From an uncultured Alphaproteobacteria bacterium (GTDB lineage: Bacteria > Pseudomonadota > Alphaproteobacteria > SP197): a DNA stretch of 64,000 nt. The stretch is from NCBI GenBank assembly GCA_958295695.1, contig OY282363.1, positions 2,298,225 through 2,362,224 of the forward strand, written 5' to 3'. Below are positions 26,015-35,112 of this stretch, piece after piece. How positions within the stretch are numbered: position 1 is the first letter of the stretch; the number at the start of each line of letters is the position of its first letter. The position numbers were made by a program, and so were the translations under genes. A model generated the notes under the pieces. It did no database searches and was not told the origin of the DNA. It saw nothing but the letters and a program-made list of their open reading frames with translations.

Positions 26015-27607
26015 GTGACAGACAACATCCGCAAACTCGACGCCACGCGCCGCACCGTCCTGGGCGGCGCGGCCGCCGTCGGCGCCGCCGCCGCGATGGG
26101 CCCGACCATCCTGGGCGGTACCGAAGCCAGGGCCTCCGAGCCCGCGCGCGGCGGCACGCTGCGCATGGGCATCGGCCACGGCTCGACGACCGACTCGCTC
26201 GACCCGGCGACCTTCGAGAACGGCTTCTCGTCCGGCATGGGCATGGGCGGCCTGTTCAACTACGTCACCGCCGTCGACGAGCAGAACCAGCTCGCGCCGG
26301 AACTGGCCGAGGAGTGGGAAGCCACCCCGGACGCCATGACCTGGACCTTCAAGATCCGCGGCGGCGTGACCTTCCACAACGGCAAGGACGTCACGCCCGA
26401 CGACATCGTCGCCAGCCTGAACTACCACCGCGGCGAGGACTCGATCTCGGCCGTCTCGAGCCTGTTCGAGCAGGTCGAGGACATCCAGGCCAAGGACAAC
26501 ACGGTCGTCATCACGCTGAACGCGGGCAACGCCGACTTCCCGTACATCATGAGCGACTACCATCTCGGCATCCAGCCCTCGGCCGACGGCGCGATCGTTG
26601 ATCCGAAGTCGGGCGTCGGCGCCGGCAGCTACATGGTGGTCGAATACGAGCCGGGCGTGCGCGCGAGCCTCGAGCGCAACCCGAACTACTGGAAGGACGG
26701 CTACGCCTGGTTCGACGCCGTCGAGATGACGACGATCGCCGATCCGGCCGCGCGCCAGAACGCGATCATGTCGGGCCAGGTCGACGTGATCGACCGCGTC
26801 GACACGAAGACCGCCCATCTGCTCGCCCAGCATCCGGCGGTGAACCTGGTCGAGGCGACCGGCACGCTTCACTACACCATGCCGATGCGCACCGACATGG
26901 CGCCGTTCGACGACAACAACGTCCGCATGGCGCTGAAGTACGCCATCGACCGCGACGACATCGTCGACAAGATCCTGCGCGGCTACGGCGTCGCGGGTCA
27001 GGACACGCCGATCACGCCGGCCAACCGCTACTTCGCGCCGGACATCGAGCACGCCACCTACGATCCCGACAAGGCCAGATGGTATCTGCAACAGTCGGGC
27101 CTCGACAGCCTGTCGGTCGATCTCTCGACCTCCGAGGCCGCGTTCGTCGGCGCCGTCGACGCCGCCGTGCTCTACAAGGAGCACGCCGCGCCCGCCGGCA
27201 TCGACATCAACGTCGTGCGCGAGACGCCGGACGGCTACTGGGCGGACGTCTGGATGAACAAGGCCTGGTGCACCTGCTACTGGGGGGGGCGACCGACCGA
27301 GGACTGGATGTTCTCGACCGCGTATGCGGCCGACGCGCCCTGGAACGACACGTTCTGGAAGCACGACCGCTTCAACGAACTGCTCATCGCGGCCCGCGCG
27401 GAGCTCGACGAAGGGGTGCGCCGCGAGATGTACCGCGAGATGCAACAGATCGTGGCCACCGAGGGCGGCGTGCTCGTGGCGGCCTACGCCAACAACGTCG
27501 ACGCGGCCTCGACCGCCCTGGCCCACGGCCCGCACGTGGCCGGCAACTGGGGCATGGACGGCGCGCGCCTGATGGAGCGCTGGTGGTTTGTCGACCCGAC
27601 CGCCTGA
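26015..27607 (+). CDS. ABC transporter substrate-binding protein, family 5 (peptide/nickel type), Tat-exported
   Basis: 530 residues. A twin-arginine signal (ATRRTVLGGAA) is followed by an A-rich hydrophobic stretch and a probable ARA-S cleavage near residue 41. The mature part is a SBP_bac_5 protein (RGGTLRMG; TFKIRGGVTFHNG; QPSADGAIVDP; NPNYWKDG). It would capture oligopeptides, opines or similar solutes in the periplasm. I chose GTG 26015 because GGGAGA lies just before it, while the ATG at 26000 has no ribosome-binding site. No permease or ATPase gene is adjacent, so its transporter must be elsewhere. A strong terminator follows. Confidence 0.88.
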   Translation: MTDNIRKLDATRRTVLGGAAAVGAAAAMGPTILGGTEARASEPARGGTLRMGIGHGSTTDSLDPATFENGFSSGMGMGGLFNYVTAVDEQNQLAPELAEEWEATPDAMTWTFKIRGGVTFHNGKDVTPDDIVASLNYHRGEDSISAVSSLFEQVEDIQAKDNTVVITLNAGNADFPYIMSDYHLGIQPSADGAIVDPKSGVGAGSYMVVEYEPGVRASLERNPNYWKDGYAWFDAVEMTTIADPAARQNAIMSGQVDVIDRVDTKTAHLLAQHPAVNLVEATGTLHYTMPMRTDMAPFDDNNVRMALKYAIDRDDIVDKILRGYGVAGQDTPITPANRYFAPDIEHATYDPDKARWYLQQSGLDSLSVDLSTSEAAFVGAVDAAVLYKEHAAPAGIDINVVRETPDGYWADVWMNKAWCTCYWGGRPTEDWMFSTAYAADAPWNDTFWKHDRFNELLIAARAELDEGVRREMYREMQQIVATEGGVLVAAYANNVDAASTALAHGPHVAGNWGMDGARLMERWWFVDPTA

Positions 27608-27630
27608 GCCTCCGTTCCGGTTCGTCCGGA

Positions 27631-27662
27631 GGGGCGCCGCGCCGCGGCGCCCCTTCTTTTTT
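27631..27662 (+). terminator. intrinsic terminator after the substrate-binding protein gene
   Basis: A 10-bp stem (GGGGCGCCGC / GCGGCGCCCC) with a 3-nt loop is followed by TTCTTTTTT, a classic Rho-independent terminator. Confidence 0.9.
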
Positions 27663-27806
27663 CGGGACCGCGCCGCAACGCTCCATCGAGACGGAAATGC
27701 CGCGCCCCGATGGCGCAAGCGGGCGGCCGCTCCTCAAGCCGGGGGCTTGCGACAACGGCCTGCCGGCGACGAACGCCGGAACGTCACGACGGAAAGCGGG
27801 CGACTC

Positions 27807-28598
27807 TCATGAACGGACCGGCACCAGGGGCGGCCGGGCCGTGGGTTCATCCCGTCTGGCGCGCGACAGACAGGCGGGGCAATGGCAATCCTCGTTCGGT
27901 GGCCTGTGGTGCACCAAGCCGTGAAACACGCCTCCCTCCTTGTCGAAACGGCTGGCGATACGGTCGAAATACCGGGTATCGCCATGCTCGTATCGCCGCC
28001 ACGTGGCCCAAGCCAGCAAATCCGCGATCTGAACCAGCCGCGAGGCGCGAGAGTCCACAAACAGCGGCACCTCCGCGAGATTGCGCAACTTCCCCCATCT
28101 GGTGCCCCGCACGCGAAAATCGCGCGCCAGTCCTTGCAACGTCTCTTCGTAATGAGAACGGTCCATCACGACGAGACCGCGGTGCTTCTCCCCTCCCGTC
28201 CTGAACAAGCGTGACAAGAACAGGTTGAATCTGTTGCAGATTTCTTCGAACGCGTATTCGACGGGATCGTAAGGAGAGCGCGCTTCCTTGTGGACGGCCA
28301 CCGCGAACGCCTTCACGCTCCAGTGAGCTTCGGAAAGCACACGCAGGCTTTCTTCGACGACCCGTAGCCGTTCCCGTCGGGGAAGCCCTTTCCATGGACG
28401 TTCCCTGCCATTGGCGATCGCGCTGCCATGCAGTTCGATATCGTCGGAGTCCCCGAGAGCCAAGGACGCAACGAATACGTCGGCTTTCTCGATCAAGTGA
28501 TAAATCTGGCGTTCGAAAATCGCGACGCCGGCGAGGATGAAATAACTCTCCTCCGGATTTCTCACCGACCCGGAGCCGTCCAGATACAGGACATACAT
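27807..28598 (-). CDS. DUF3800 domain protein
   Basis: 263 residues. YLDGSGS at the N-terminus stands where DUF3800 proteins usually have a DESG motif. The first Asp, a later VVMDRSHYEE and the terminal VQIADLLAWATWR with a conserved Asp fit an RNase H-like metal nuclease fold. DUF3800 proteins are common in mobile and defence contexts, but their function is unknown. Codon use looks less GC-biased than neighbouring genes, suggesting recent acquisition. The ATG at 28598 is chosen because the family motif starts there; no ribosome-binding site is obvious. It is flanked by convergent and divergent unrelated genes. Confidence 0.78.
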   Translation of the reverse strand: MYVLYLDGSGSVRNPEESYFILAGVAIFERQIYHLIEKADVFVASLALGDSDDIELHGSAIANGRERPWKGLPRRERLRVVEESLRVLSEAHWSVKAFAVAVHKEARSPYDPVEYAFEEICNRFNLFLSRLFRTGGEKHRGLVVMDRSHYEETLQGLARDFRVRGTRWGKLRNLAEVPLFVDSRASRLVQIADLLAWATWRRYEHGDTRYFDRIASRFDKEGGVFHGLVHHRPPNEDCHCPACLSRARRDEPTARPPLVPVRS

Positions 28599-28835
28599 GC
28601 GTGGCCCGCGCGCGTATCGGGTAGAACGAGAATGGAGAATGCGGCCGGGTGGGGCACCTGGCCCCAACGAACCGTGAAGATCACAGCCCTCCCAACCGCG
28701 GGAGCATCCTCATGCATCGCGCACGATCGTGTCAACCCCCGATCCCACGGGCCCACGGGAACGGGCGATGCGGGATTGAGACCGCGGCCCGGTGGGCTAC
28801 AACGGGGGACCGACGCCGCTTGGGGAGGAGCCGCC

Positions 28836-29843
28836 ATGCCGGTCATGACCGAGGAAGACGCCCGCTACAACCAGCTCATCAAGACCTTCGCGTCCGAACC
28901 CGAACCCGCGTTCGAGAGCGAGAGCGAGCAGGAGGCCGGCTGGGGCCGGCGCTGGGGCTGCCGCAACGACGTGGGCCGCCTGCGCGCAGTCCTGATGCAC
29001 AGGCCGGGCGACGAACTGAAGGCGGTCGATCCCGCCAGGAAGATCGAAGGGCTCGGCGCCTACGGCGATCCCGAGTCCGGCTGGTACTGGCGCGGCGCGA
29101 CGCCGCCCGACCTTCCCGCCATGCAGGCGCAGCACGACCGGCTGGTGGCCGTCCTGGAGGAGAACCGGGTGAAGGTCGTGATGCTCGACGCCTGCGCGCC
29201 GGGCCGCATGAAGAGCTGCTACACCCGCGACGTCGTCATAGCGGTCGACGGCGGCGCCATCGTCTGCCGCCTGGGTCCGCGTGTGCGCCGGGGCGAGGAG
29301 CGGCCCGCGACCCGCACGCTCGCCGGGATCGGCATGCCGATCCTGCGCACGATTCACGGCGCCGGCGTCATGGAGGGCGGCGGCTTCGCCTGGCTCGACG
29401 AGAACACGGCGGCGGTCGGAATCTCCAGCCGGGTCAACCGCGAGGCCGCCGACCAGATCGAGGAGGTGCTGCGCCGCCAGGGCGTGGAGCTCCTGCGCAT
29501 GCAGGTTCCCGGATTCCGGCTCCATATCGACGGCATGCTGGTGATGGTGGACGTCGACACCGCGCTCATCAACCCGGTTCTGCTGCCCTTCGAGTTCATG
29601 GAGGAGCTCAAGGCGCGCGGCATCCGCACGATCGAGCTCAGCCCCGAGGACACGCCGTTCACCATCAACTGCCTCGCCATCGCGCCGGGCCGCGTCATCA
29701 TGAGCGAGACCAGCGGGCGCACCCTGGAAAAGCTCGACAAGGCCGGCATCGACGCGACCTGCATCGACTACGAGGCGGTATGGCGCGGCGGCGGCGGCGT
29801 CCACTGCTCGACCGCTCCCCTGGTCCGCGACCGGCTGGTCTGA
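28836..29843 (+). CDS. arginine deiminase / dimethylarginine dimethylaminohydrolase family protein
   Basis: 335 residues of the guanidine-modifying (beta/alpha propeller) superfamily. The catalytic His is His230 in LHIDGMLVMVD and the nucleophile is Cys324 in GGVHCSTAPLVRD. ENTAAVGIS supplies another conserved strand. Family members hydrolyse arginine, methylarginines or agmatine, or transfer amidino groups; the exact substrate is open. GGGGAGGAG sits before the ATG. It is followed after two bases by a proline iminopeptidase-like gene, together suggesting use of amino-acid-derived nitrogen sources. Confidence 0.85.
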   Translation: MPVMTEEDARYNQLIKTFASEPEPAFESESEQEAGWGRRWGCRNDVGRLRAVLMHRPGDELKAVDPARKIEGLGAYGDPESGWYWRGATPPDLPAMQAQHDRLVAVLEENRVKVVMLDACAPGRMKSCYTRDVVIAVDGGAIVCRLGPRVRRGEERPATRTLAGIGMPILRTIHGAGVMEGGGFAWLDENTAAVGISSRVNREAADQIEEVLRRQGVELLRMQVPGFRLHIDGMLVMVDVDTALINPVLLPFEFMEELKARGIRTIELSPEDTPFTINCLAIAPGRVIMSETSGRTLEKLDKAGIDATCIDYEAVWRGGGGVHCSTAPLVRDRLV

Positions 29844-29845
29844 CC

Positions 29846-30748
29846 GTGGCCGAGGAGCTCCCCGGCCTGGAACGCCAGCCCGACGCGATGGTTCGGATCG
29901 CCGTCGAGGGCGGCGAGGTCATGACCTACAGCTTCGGGACGGGCGACGACGCGCTCCTCCTCGCCAACGGCGGCCCCGGCCTCCCCTGCGACTACATGCG
30001 GGACAGCCACAGCCACCTGGCCGACGAGGGCTACAGGGTCGTCGCCTGGGACCAGCTCGGGACGGGCCGGTCCGACCGGCCGGCCGACCGCGCGCTGTGG
30101 ACGATCGAACGCTACGCCCGCGAGCTGGAGCGGGTCCGCGCCGGCCTCGGTCTCGGCGCGGTCCACCTGCTGGGCCAGTCCTGGGGCGGCTGGCTCGCCA
30201 TCGAGTATGCGCTGACGTTCCCGGAAGGCGTGAAGACCCTGATCCTGTCGAACACGGCGGGCGACCTGCCGCATCTGGCCGGGGAGCTCGACCGCCTGCG
30301 CGCGGCCCTGGGTCCCGAAACCGTGACGATGATGCTGAGACGCGAGGCCGAGGGCAGCATCGGCCATCCCGAGTACAAGGCCGCGGTCGAGCTCCTCAAC
30401 TGGCGTCACGTCCACCGCCTGGAGGCCCTGCCCGCGGCGCTCCGGCGCTCGATGGACGGCATGGCGTTCGACATCTACAACACGATGCAGGGGCCGAACG
30501 AGTTCGTGTACACCGGCAACCTGAAGGATTGGAACCGCATCGCGGACATGCGCCGGATCGCGCGGCCGGTCCTGATCGTCGTCGGCGAGCACGACGAGTT
30601 GACGCCGGCCTGCGCGATGCGGATGCACGAGGCGCTGCCCGACAGCGCCCTCGGGGTCTACAGGGATGCGTCGCATTCGACATGCTTCGAGACCCCCGGC
30701 CCCTACTTCCGCGACCTCCTCGCCTTCCTGGACCGGCATCGCGGGTGA
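29846..30748 (+). CDS. alpha/beta hydrolase, proline iminopeptidase-like (S33)
   Basis: 300 residues. The oxyanion motif [11 protein letters not shown] lies near residue 41, the nucleophile elbow GQSWGG has Ser112, EHDELTPA supplies the Asp region and DASHSTCFE the His. The motif order is that of prolyl aminopeptidases, which remove N-terminal proline. The GTG at 29846 follows the preceding stop by two bases; ATG 29888 is an alternative. It is coupled with the upstream amidinohydrolase. Confidence 0.85.
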   Translation: MAEELPGLERQPDAMVRIAVEGGEVMTYSFGTGDDALLLANGGPGLPCDYMRDSHSHLADEGYRVVAWDQLGTGRSDRPADRALWTIERYARELERVRAGLGLGAVHLLGQSWGGWLAIEYALTFPEGVKTLILSNTAGDLPHLAGELDRLRAALGPETVTMMLRREAEGSIGHPEYKAAVELLNWRHVHRLEALPAALRRSMDGMAFDIYNTMQGPNEFVYTGNLKDWNRIADMRRIARPVLIVVGEHDELTPACAMRMHEALPDSALGVYRDASHSTCFETPGPYFRDLLAFLDRHRG

Positions 30749-30825
30749 ACGCCCGCGCGAGCGATTCCACGACGTGAGCCGCATCGCCGCCTTGCCGCGC
30801 GCGGTCCGCCAAGCCATATCCCATG

Positions 30826-30850
30826 GCGTTTCCGTCGGGGACGGAAACGC
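30826..30850. repeat. perfect 11-bp inverted repeat between the iminopeptidase and msrB genes
   Basis: GCGTTTCCGTC, GGG, then its exact complement, flanked by AT-rich bases (CCATG and TATAG). It may be the iminopeptidase terminator or an operator for msrB, whose ATG is 61 bases away. Confidence 0.55.
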
Positions 30851-30911
30851 TATAGCCTGCCTGTCGCTCGCGGCAAGCGGCCCCAAAGACAACCAGCGGA
30901 GCGTTCCGGCG

Positions 30912-31331
30912 ATGGACAAGGTCGTGAGGACGGATGCGGAATGGCGCGCGCGGCTGACGCCCGAGCAGTATCGCGTGACCCGGAGGAAGGGCACGGAACG
31001 GGCCTTCACCGGCGCCTATCACGCCACCGAGGCGGCCGGCGTCTACCGCTGCGTCTGCTGCGACGCCCCGCTCTTCGAGTCCGGGACGAAGTTCGACTCC
31101 GGCACCGGCTGGCCGAGCTTCTGGCGACCCATCGACGAGGACGCGGTGGCGACGGAGACCGACCGCGGCCTCTTCTTCATGCCGCGGACCGAGGCGCTGT
31201 GCGCCCGCTGCGGCGCGCACCTGGGGCACGTGTTTCCCGACGGCCCCCGGCCGACCGGCCTGCGCTACTGCATGAACTCCGCGGCCCTGCGCCTGGACGA
31301 GGACGCCGCCGGCGGCGACGCGGCGGCGTAG
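30912..31331 (+). CDS. msrB: peptide-methionine (R)-S-oxide reductase
   Basis: 139 residues. Zinc cysteine pairs C47/C50 and C97/C100, [11 protein letters not shown], and GHVFPDGP are all present, and the catalytic Cys is Cys120 in RYCMNSAAL. It reduces methionine-R-sulfoxide in oxidised proteins. The absence of a signal peptide indicates a cytoplasmic enzyme. The start is set at ATG 30912; the gene appears to stand alone between two hairpins or gene ends. Confidence 0.97.
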   Translation: MDKVVRTDAEWRARLTPEQYRVTRRKGTERAFTGAYHATEAAGVYRCVCCDAPLFESGTKFDSGTGWPSFWRPIDEDAVATETDRGLFFMPRTEALCARCGAHLGHVFPDGPRPTGLRYCMNSAALRLDEDAAGGDAAA

Positions 31332-31353
31332 GCCGGAACGGACCGCGAGGGCG

Positions 31354-33462
31354 TCAGCCCGGACCGGCTCCGGCCCGGCCGACCGCGAGGGCGTCGAGCG
31401 CGACGGCGCCGGACGGACGGACGAGCAGCGGGTTGATATCGAGCTCGCCGAGCGACGCCTCGAGCTCAAGGGCGAGCGCCGACACCTTCAGGACGGCGTC
31501 GACCAGCGCGTCGCGGTCCGCCGGCGGCCCGCCGCGGACGCCGCCGAGAAGCCGGTCGGCCTTGAGGCCCGGAAGCGCCCGGCGGACCTCCCACGCGGTG
31601 ACGGGCGGGCGGAACGCGATCGCGTCGTCGAGCAGTTCGACGAGGACGCCTCCCGAGCCCAGCGCCACGAGCGCGCCGAACTGCGGGTCGCGGGCGACGC
31701 CCACGACCATTTCGACGCCAGGGCCGGCCATCGGAGCGACCAGGACGCGCGGCCCCAGGCGCGCGGCGAGGTCGCGCCAGGCGGCGCCGACCGACGCGGC
31801 GTCGCCGAGGCCCAGCCTCACGCCGCCGGCGTCGGACTTGTGGGCGACGCCGGGGTTCGCGGTCTTCAGCGCCACCGGATATCCGAGACCGCGCGCCGCC
31901 GACACCGCCTCCGCCTCGCTCTCCACGACGGCGTGCGGGAGGGTGTCGACGCCGTAGTCGGCCAGGAGCCTCAGGCCCTCGGCTTCGTCGAGCGGTTCGG
32001 GGGACGCAAGCCGCGCGGCCCAGCGGGCGCGGCGGGCCCCGTCGGGCTCCGGCGCGGGATCGCGGGGCCTGCCCCGCCAGTCGCGCCACCGGAAGGCGTG
32101 CGCGACGGCCTTGAGCGCCGGCACGGTGCCGTCGAGCACCGGCACGCCGCGGTTGTGCGTGAAGTCCCAGGCGAGCTCGCGGTGGTCCGTGCCGCTGTGG
32201 TTCGTGGCGAGCGCCACCGGCTTCTCCGTCATGCCGGCCACGGCCAGACAGGCGGCGGCGCAGGCGCGGCTGTAGTCGTTGCGCTGGTTCACGTCGAGAA
32301 AGAAGACGCCCAGCGCGGTCGCCGGATCGTCCATGAGGGCCGCGAAGCAGTCGCGCATGACGCCGTCGTGGTCGCGGCCGGTCCCGAAGGCGTCGCAGGG
32401 GTTCTCCGGCTCGAGCCCATAGTCCAGGCGGTCCGCGAGGCGTCGCCTCGCGGTCGCGCCGATCGCCGCGAACGGCGCCCCGAGATCGTCGGCGAGGTCG
32501 CAGACCATCTCGCGCTCGCCTCCGGAATCGTGGATCGTCGCGAGCGCGCCGGGGCCCAGCCCGGCGGCCCGCGCCATGAGCAGCGACGACGCGACCAGCT
32601 CGTCGAGCGTGTCCGCGCGCAGCACGCCGTGCTTGCGGAACACGGCGTCGACGGCCCGGTCGTCGCCCGCCAGCGCGCCCGTGTGGCTCACCGCCATGCG
32701 GACGCCCATCTCCGAGCGTCCCGCCTTCAGCGCGACGACGGGAACGCCCTTCCGCTCGGCCTTGACGAGCGCCGCCTCGAAGCCCTCGGGATCGCGGATC
32801 GTTTCCAGGAACAGGGTCAGCACGCGGGCGGTCCCGAGCTCGAGCGCGTAATCCATGTAATCGGCCACGGTGGTCGAGAGTTCGCTCCCGATCGAGGCCG
32901 CGAAGTTGGGCTTCAGGCGGCTCCACATCAGGGCGCCGAAGGCCGATCCCGACTGCGCGAGAACGGTGGTCCGCCCCGGCTCCATCCAGGGAAAGGGGTA
33001 GGAGTTGACGTGGACCGCGGCCTCGAAGTTGCAGAAGCCCATGCAGTTCGCGCCGTTCGACGGCACGCCGGCCTCCCGCAGGATGGCGCGGAGACGGGCG
33101 GCGAGGTCCGGCTCCCGGTCGCCGGGAACGGCGCAGGACCCGAAGATCGACAGCGCCCGCGCGCCGGCCTCGACCGCCGCGGTCGCGGCCTCCTCGACCC
33201 TGCCGTCGCCGACGGCCATGACCGCGAGATCGACCGTCTCGGGAAGGTCGGCCACGGACGGATAGCAGTCCCGGCCCAGGATCGCGCCGTGGCGGGGGTT
33301 GACGGGGTAGACCGGACCGTCGAACCCGAGCTCGTCGAGTTTCTCGATGACGGTCCGGCCGGTGCTCCCTTCCCTGCCCGACGCCCCCACCACCGCGACC
33401 GAACGCGGCGTCAGGAGAGGCGACAGGCGATGCCCGATGCGCCGCCGCGGTACGGCCGTCAC
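31354..33462 (-). CDS. acyl-CoA synthetase (ADP/NDP-forming), acetate-CoA ligase type
   Basis: 702 residues with the fused alpha-beta order of ADP-forming acyl-CoA synthetases. The CoA-binding domain is at 1-145 (SVAVVGASGREGSTG; VYPVNPRHG). The flavodoxin-like ligase domains lie to about 440 (VLAQSGSAFG; IHDSGGEREM). The C-terminal ATP-grasp domain follows (YPVALKTANPGVAHKSDAGGVRLG). It interconverts an acyl-CoA, ADP and phosphate with the acid, ATP and CoA, a substrate-level phosphorylation step often seen in pimelate-, aryl- or acetate-using bacteria. It ends a short minus-strand run that begins with the M81 gene. Confidence 0.92.
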   Translation of the reverse strand: MTAVPRRRIGHRLSPLLTPRSVAVVGASGREGSTGRTVIEKLDELGFDGPVYPVNPRHGAILGRDCYPSVADLPETVDLAVMAVGDGRVEEAATAAVEAGARALSIFGSCAVPGDREPDLAARLRAILREAGVPSNGANCMGFCNFEAAVHVNSYPFPWMEPGRTTVLAQSGSAFGALMWSRLKPNFAASIGSELSTTVADYMDYALELGTARVLTLFLETIRDPEGFEAALVKAERKGVPVVALKAGRSEMGVRMAVSHTGALAGDDRAVDAVFRKHGVLRADTLDELVASSLLMARAAGLGPGALATIHDSGGEREMVCDLADDLGAPFAAIGATARRRLADRLDYGLEPENPCDAFGTGRDHDGVMRDCFAALMDDPATALGVFFLDVNQRNDYSRACAAACLAVAGMTEKPVALATNHSGTDHRELAWDFTHNRGVPVLDGTVPALKAVAHAFRWRDWRGRPRDPAPEPDGARRARWAARLASPEPLDEAEGLRLLADYGVDTLPHAVVESEAEAVSAARGLGYPVALKTANPGVAHKSDAGGVRLGLGDAASVGAAWRDLAARLGPRVLVAPMAGPGVEMVVGVARDPQFGALVALGSGGVLVELLDDAIAFRPPVTAWEVRRALPGLKADRLLGGVRGGPPADRDALVDAVLKVSALALELEASLGELDINPLLVRPSGAVALDALAVGRAGAGPG

Positions 33463-33477
33463 TCCCTGTCTCCGCGA

Positions 33478-34326
33478 TCAGCCCGGCCAGTCGCGATTTT
33501 CCAGGCGATCGACGACGTAGCCTTCGAGATCGCCGCGGTAGTCGCGGGAGAAACAGCGCGACCACCAGAAAAAGTGCGGCTCGGGATCGTTGCGGCACAG
33601 CCGTCCGTCGCCGTCGCCGTCGCGCACGACCTCGACGATGGCGCCCTCGTACTGGGCGAGGAACGCCGCGTCACCGGGTGGTGAGTAGATATCGCCCTCG
33701 TAGAGCAGCACATAGGCCGAGAGGTCGGAGGGGGATGTCAGCGCGGTTTTCCATTTGCTGTATTCCGCATCGAGGTAGGGGCTGTCCTCGCCCTGGGCCT
33801 CCAGCCACGCGAAACCGTAACCCGGCCCGCTCGCGATTACCGAATTGAACGCGCCGGGCGCGCGCGCCCCCGTCATCAGCACCGCGCTCGCGCCCCCCGA
33901 ATGACCGATGAGGAAGATGTTCCGGCGCGGAACGCCGGCGGCGGCGAGCCGTTCGAGCACCGCTTCGTTCTCGATCGAACGCGACTTGCCCATGGCGGCG
34001 TGGTTCTCGTACTCCTGAGTGCAGAGATAGAAAACCACGACATCGCGGCCGGCGACGCCGAGATTGGCCCAGCGCTTGAGGAAACCCGGCATGGAGTCGG
34101 GCTCGCATTCCTGATGCAGTCCGCCCCAGTCCGTGCCGTGGTTGTACACCATGACGATGGCGTCGGCGGGGTCGGGAACGTGGGAGGCGAACTCCGTCAT
34201 GGAAACGATACCGGGCGAGGACAGGGCGCCGTTGAAGAACTTGCCCATGGGTTCGGCGATGTCGGCCGTCGTCTTGCAGCCGGTCAGGGCCAGGATGGAC
34301 AGGGCGACGAACGCGACGTCACGCAT
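33478..34326 (-). CDS. lipoprotein of the alpha/beta hydrolase fold
   Basis: 282 residues. The N-terminal signal ends in lipobox LTGC (Cys about residue 17). The nucleophile elbow reads IGHSGGASA near residue 145 and an oxyanion-type YNHGTDWGG near 61. The protein is thus an exported, membrane-anchored esterase or peptidase-like hydrolase of unknown substrate. A broadly similar secreted hydrolase lies at 57916-58740. Its stop is 15 nt before the acyl-CoA synthetase start on the same strand. Confidence 0.75.
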   Translation of the reverse strand: MRDVAFVALSILALTGCKTTADIAEPMGKFFNGALSSPGIVSMTEFASHVPDPADAIVMVYNHGTDWGGLHQECEPDSMPGFLKRWANLGVAGRDVVVFYLCTQEYENHAAMGKSRSIENEAVLERLAAAGVPRRNIFLIGHSGGASAVLMTGARAPGAFNSVIASGPGYGFAWLEAQGEDSPYLDAEYSKWKTALTSPSDLSAYVLLYEGDIYSPPGDAAFLAQYEGAIVEVVRDGDGDGRLCRNDPEPHFFWWSRCFSRDYRGDLEGYVVDRLENRDWPG

Positions 34327-34351
34327 CGTTCGACTCTCTCGACGATTCGAC

Positions 34352-35101
34352 CTAACGCCCGCCGCTTACGTCGAAACACATGCCGGTGCAATAGGACGCC
34401 TCGTCGGACGCCAGGAACGCGGCCATGGCGGCGACCTCGTCCGGCTGGCCGATGCGCCGCAGCGGCGCGAGGGTCCGCGCCAGCTCCTTGACCTGCTCGA
34501 GGCCGTAGGCGTTGCCGGAGAAAATGTCGGTCTCGATCACGCCGGGGCGCACGCAGTTGACCCGGATCCCCTGGGGCCCGACCTCCTTGGCGAGGCCCAG
34601 GGTGAAGGAATCCACCGCCCCCTTGGTCGCGGTGTAGATGACGTCCAGGGGCAGGCCGCCGGTCCGCGCCGAGATCGACCCGATGTTGACGATCGATCCG
34701 CCCCTTCCGCCGCGTTCCGTCGACATGCGCCTGACGGCCTCGCGGCAGCTCGCCATGAGGCCCAGGACGTTGACGTTGAAGACCTCGAGATAGTCGCCCC
34801 ATGTCGACTCGGCGAACTCGGCCTCTCGGTCGACGCCGGCGTTGTTGACCACCGCGTCGGGCGCGCCCCAGCGCTCGTCGACCGCGGCGTAGAGATCGAG
34901 CAGCTCGCTCTCGGCCCCCTGGCTCGCCTTGAAGGCGAAGGCTTCGCCGCCGGACGCCTCGACCGCCGCGACGACCTCGCCGGCCTTGCCGGGCGAACTG
35001 TTGTAGTTGACGCAGACCTTCCAGCCGCGGGCGCCGCACCGCGTGGCGATGGCCGCGCCGATCCCCCGGCTGGCGCCCGTGACGATGACCGTCTTGCCCA
35101 T
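34352..35101 (-). CDS. short-chain dehydrogenase/reductase (FabG-like)
   Basis: 249 residues of a classical SDR. TGASRGIG at residues 8-15 binds the cofactor; NNAGVD, the catalytic Ser in NIGSISA and YTATK are all in place, and the C-terminus ends DVSGG. The basic residue after the first strand and the final motif fit an NADP-type 3-ketoacyl or sugar reductase. The substrate is unknown. It begins 11 nt after the M81 peptidase stop, so the two are probably co-expressed. Confidence 0.9.
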   Translation of the reverse strand: MGKTVIVTGASRGIGAAIATRCGARGWKVCVNYNSSPGKAGEVVAAVEASGGEAFAFKASQGAESELLDLYAAVDERWGAPDAVVNNAGVDREAEFAESTWGDYLEVFNVNVLGLMASCREAVRRMSTERGGRGGSIVNIGSISARTGGLPLDVIYTATKGAVDSFTLGLAKEVGPQGIRVNCVRPGVIETDIFSGNAYGLEQVKELARTLAPLRRIGQPDEVAAMAAFLASDEASYCTGMCFDVSGGR

Positions 35102-35112
35102 GGCTCCCTCCC

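Noticed and set aside
31340-31395. Two copies of GACCGCGAGGGCGTC about 40 bases apart
   Set aside because: They straddle the end of the acyl-CoA synthetase gene; too short and too GC-rich to treat as a functional repeat.
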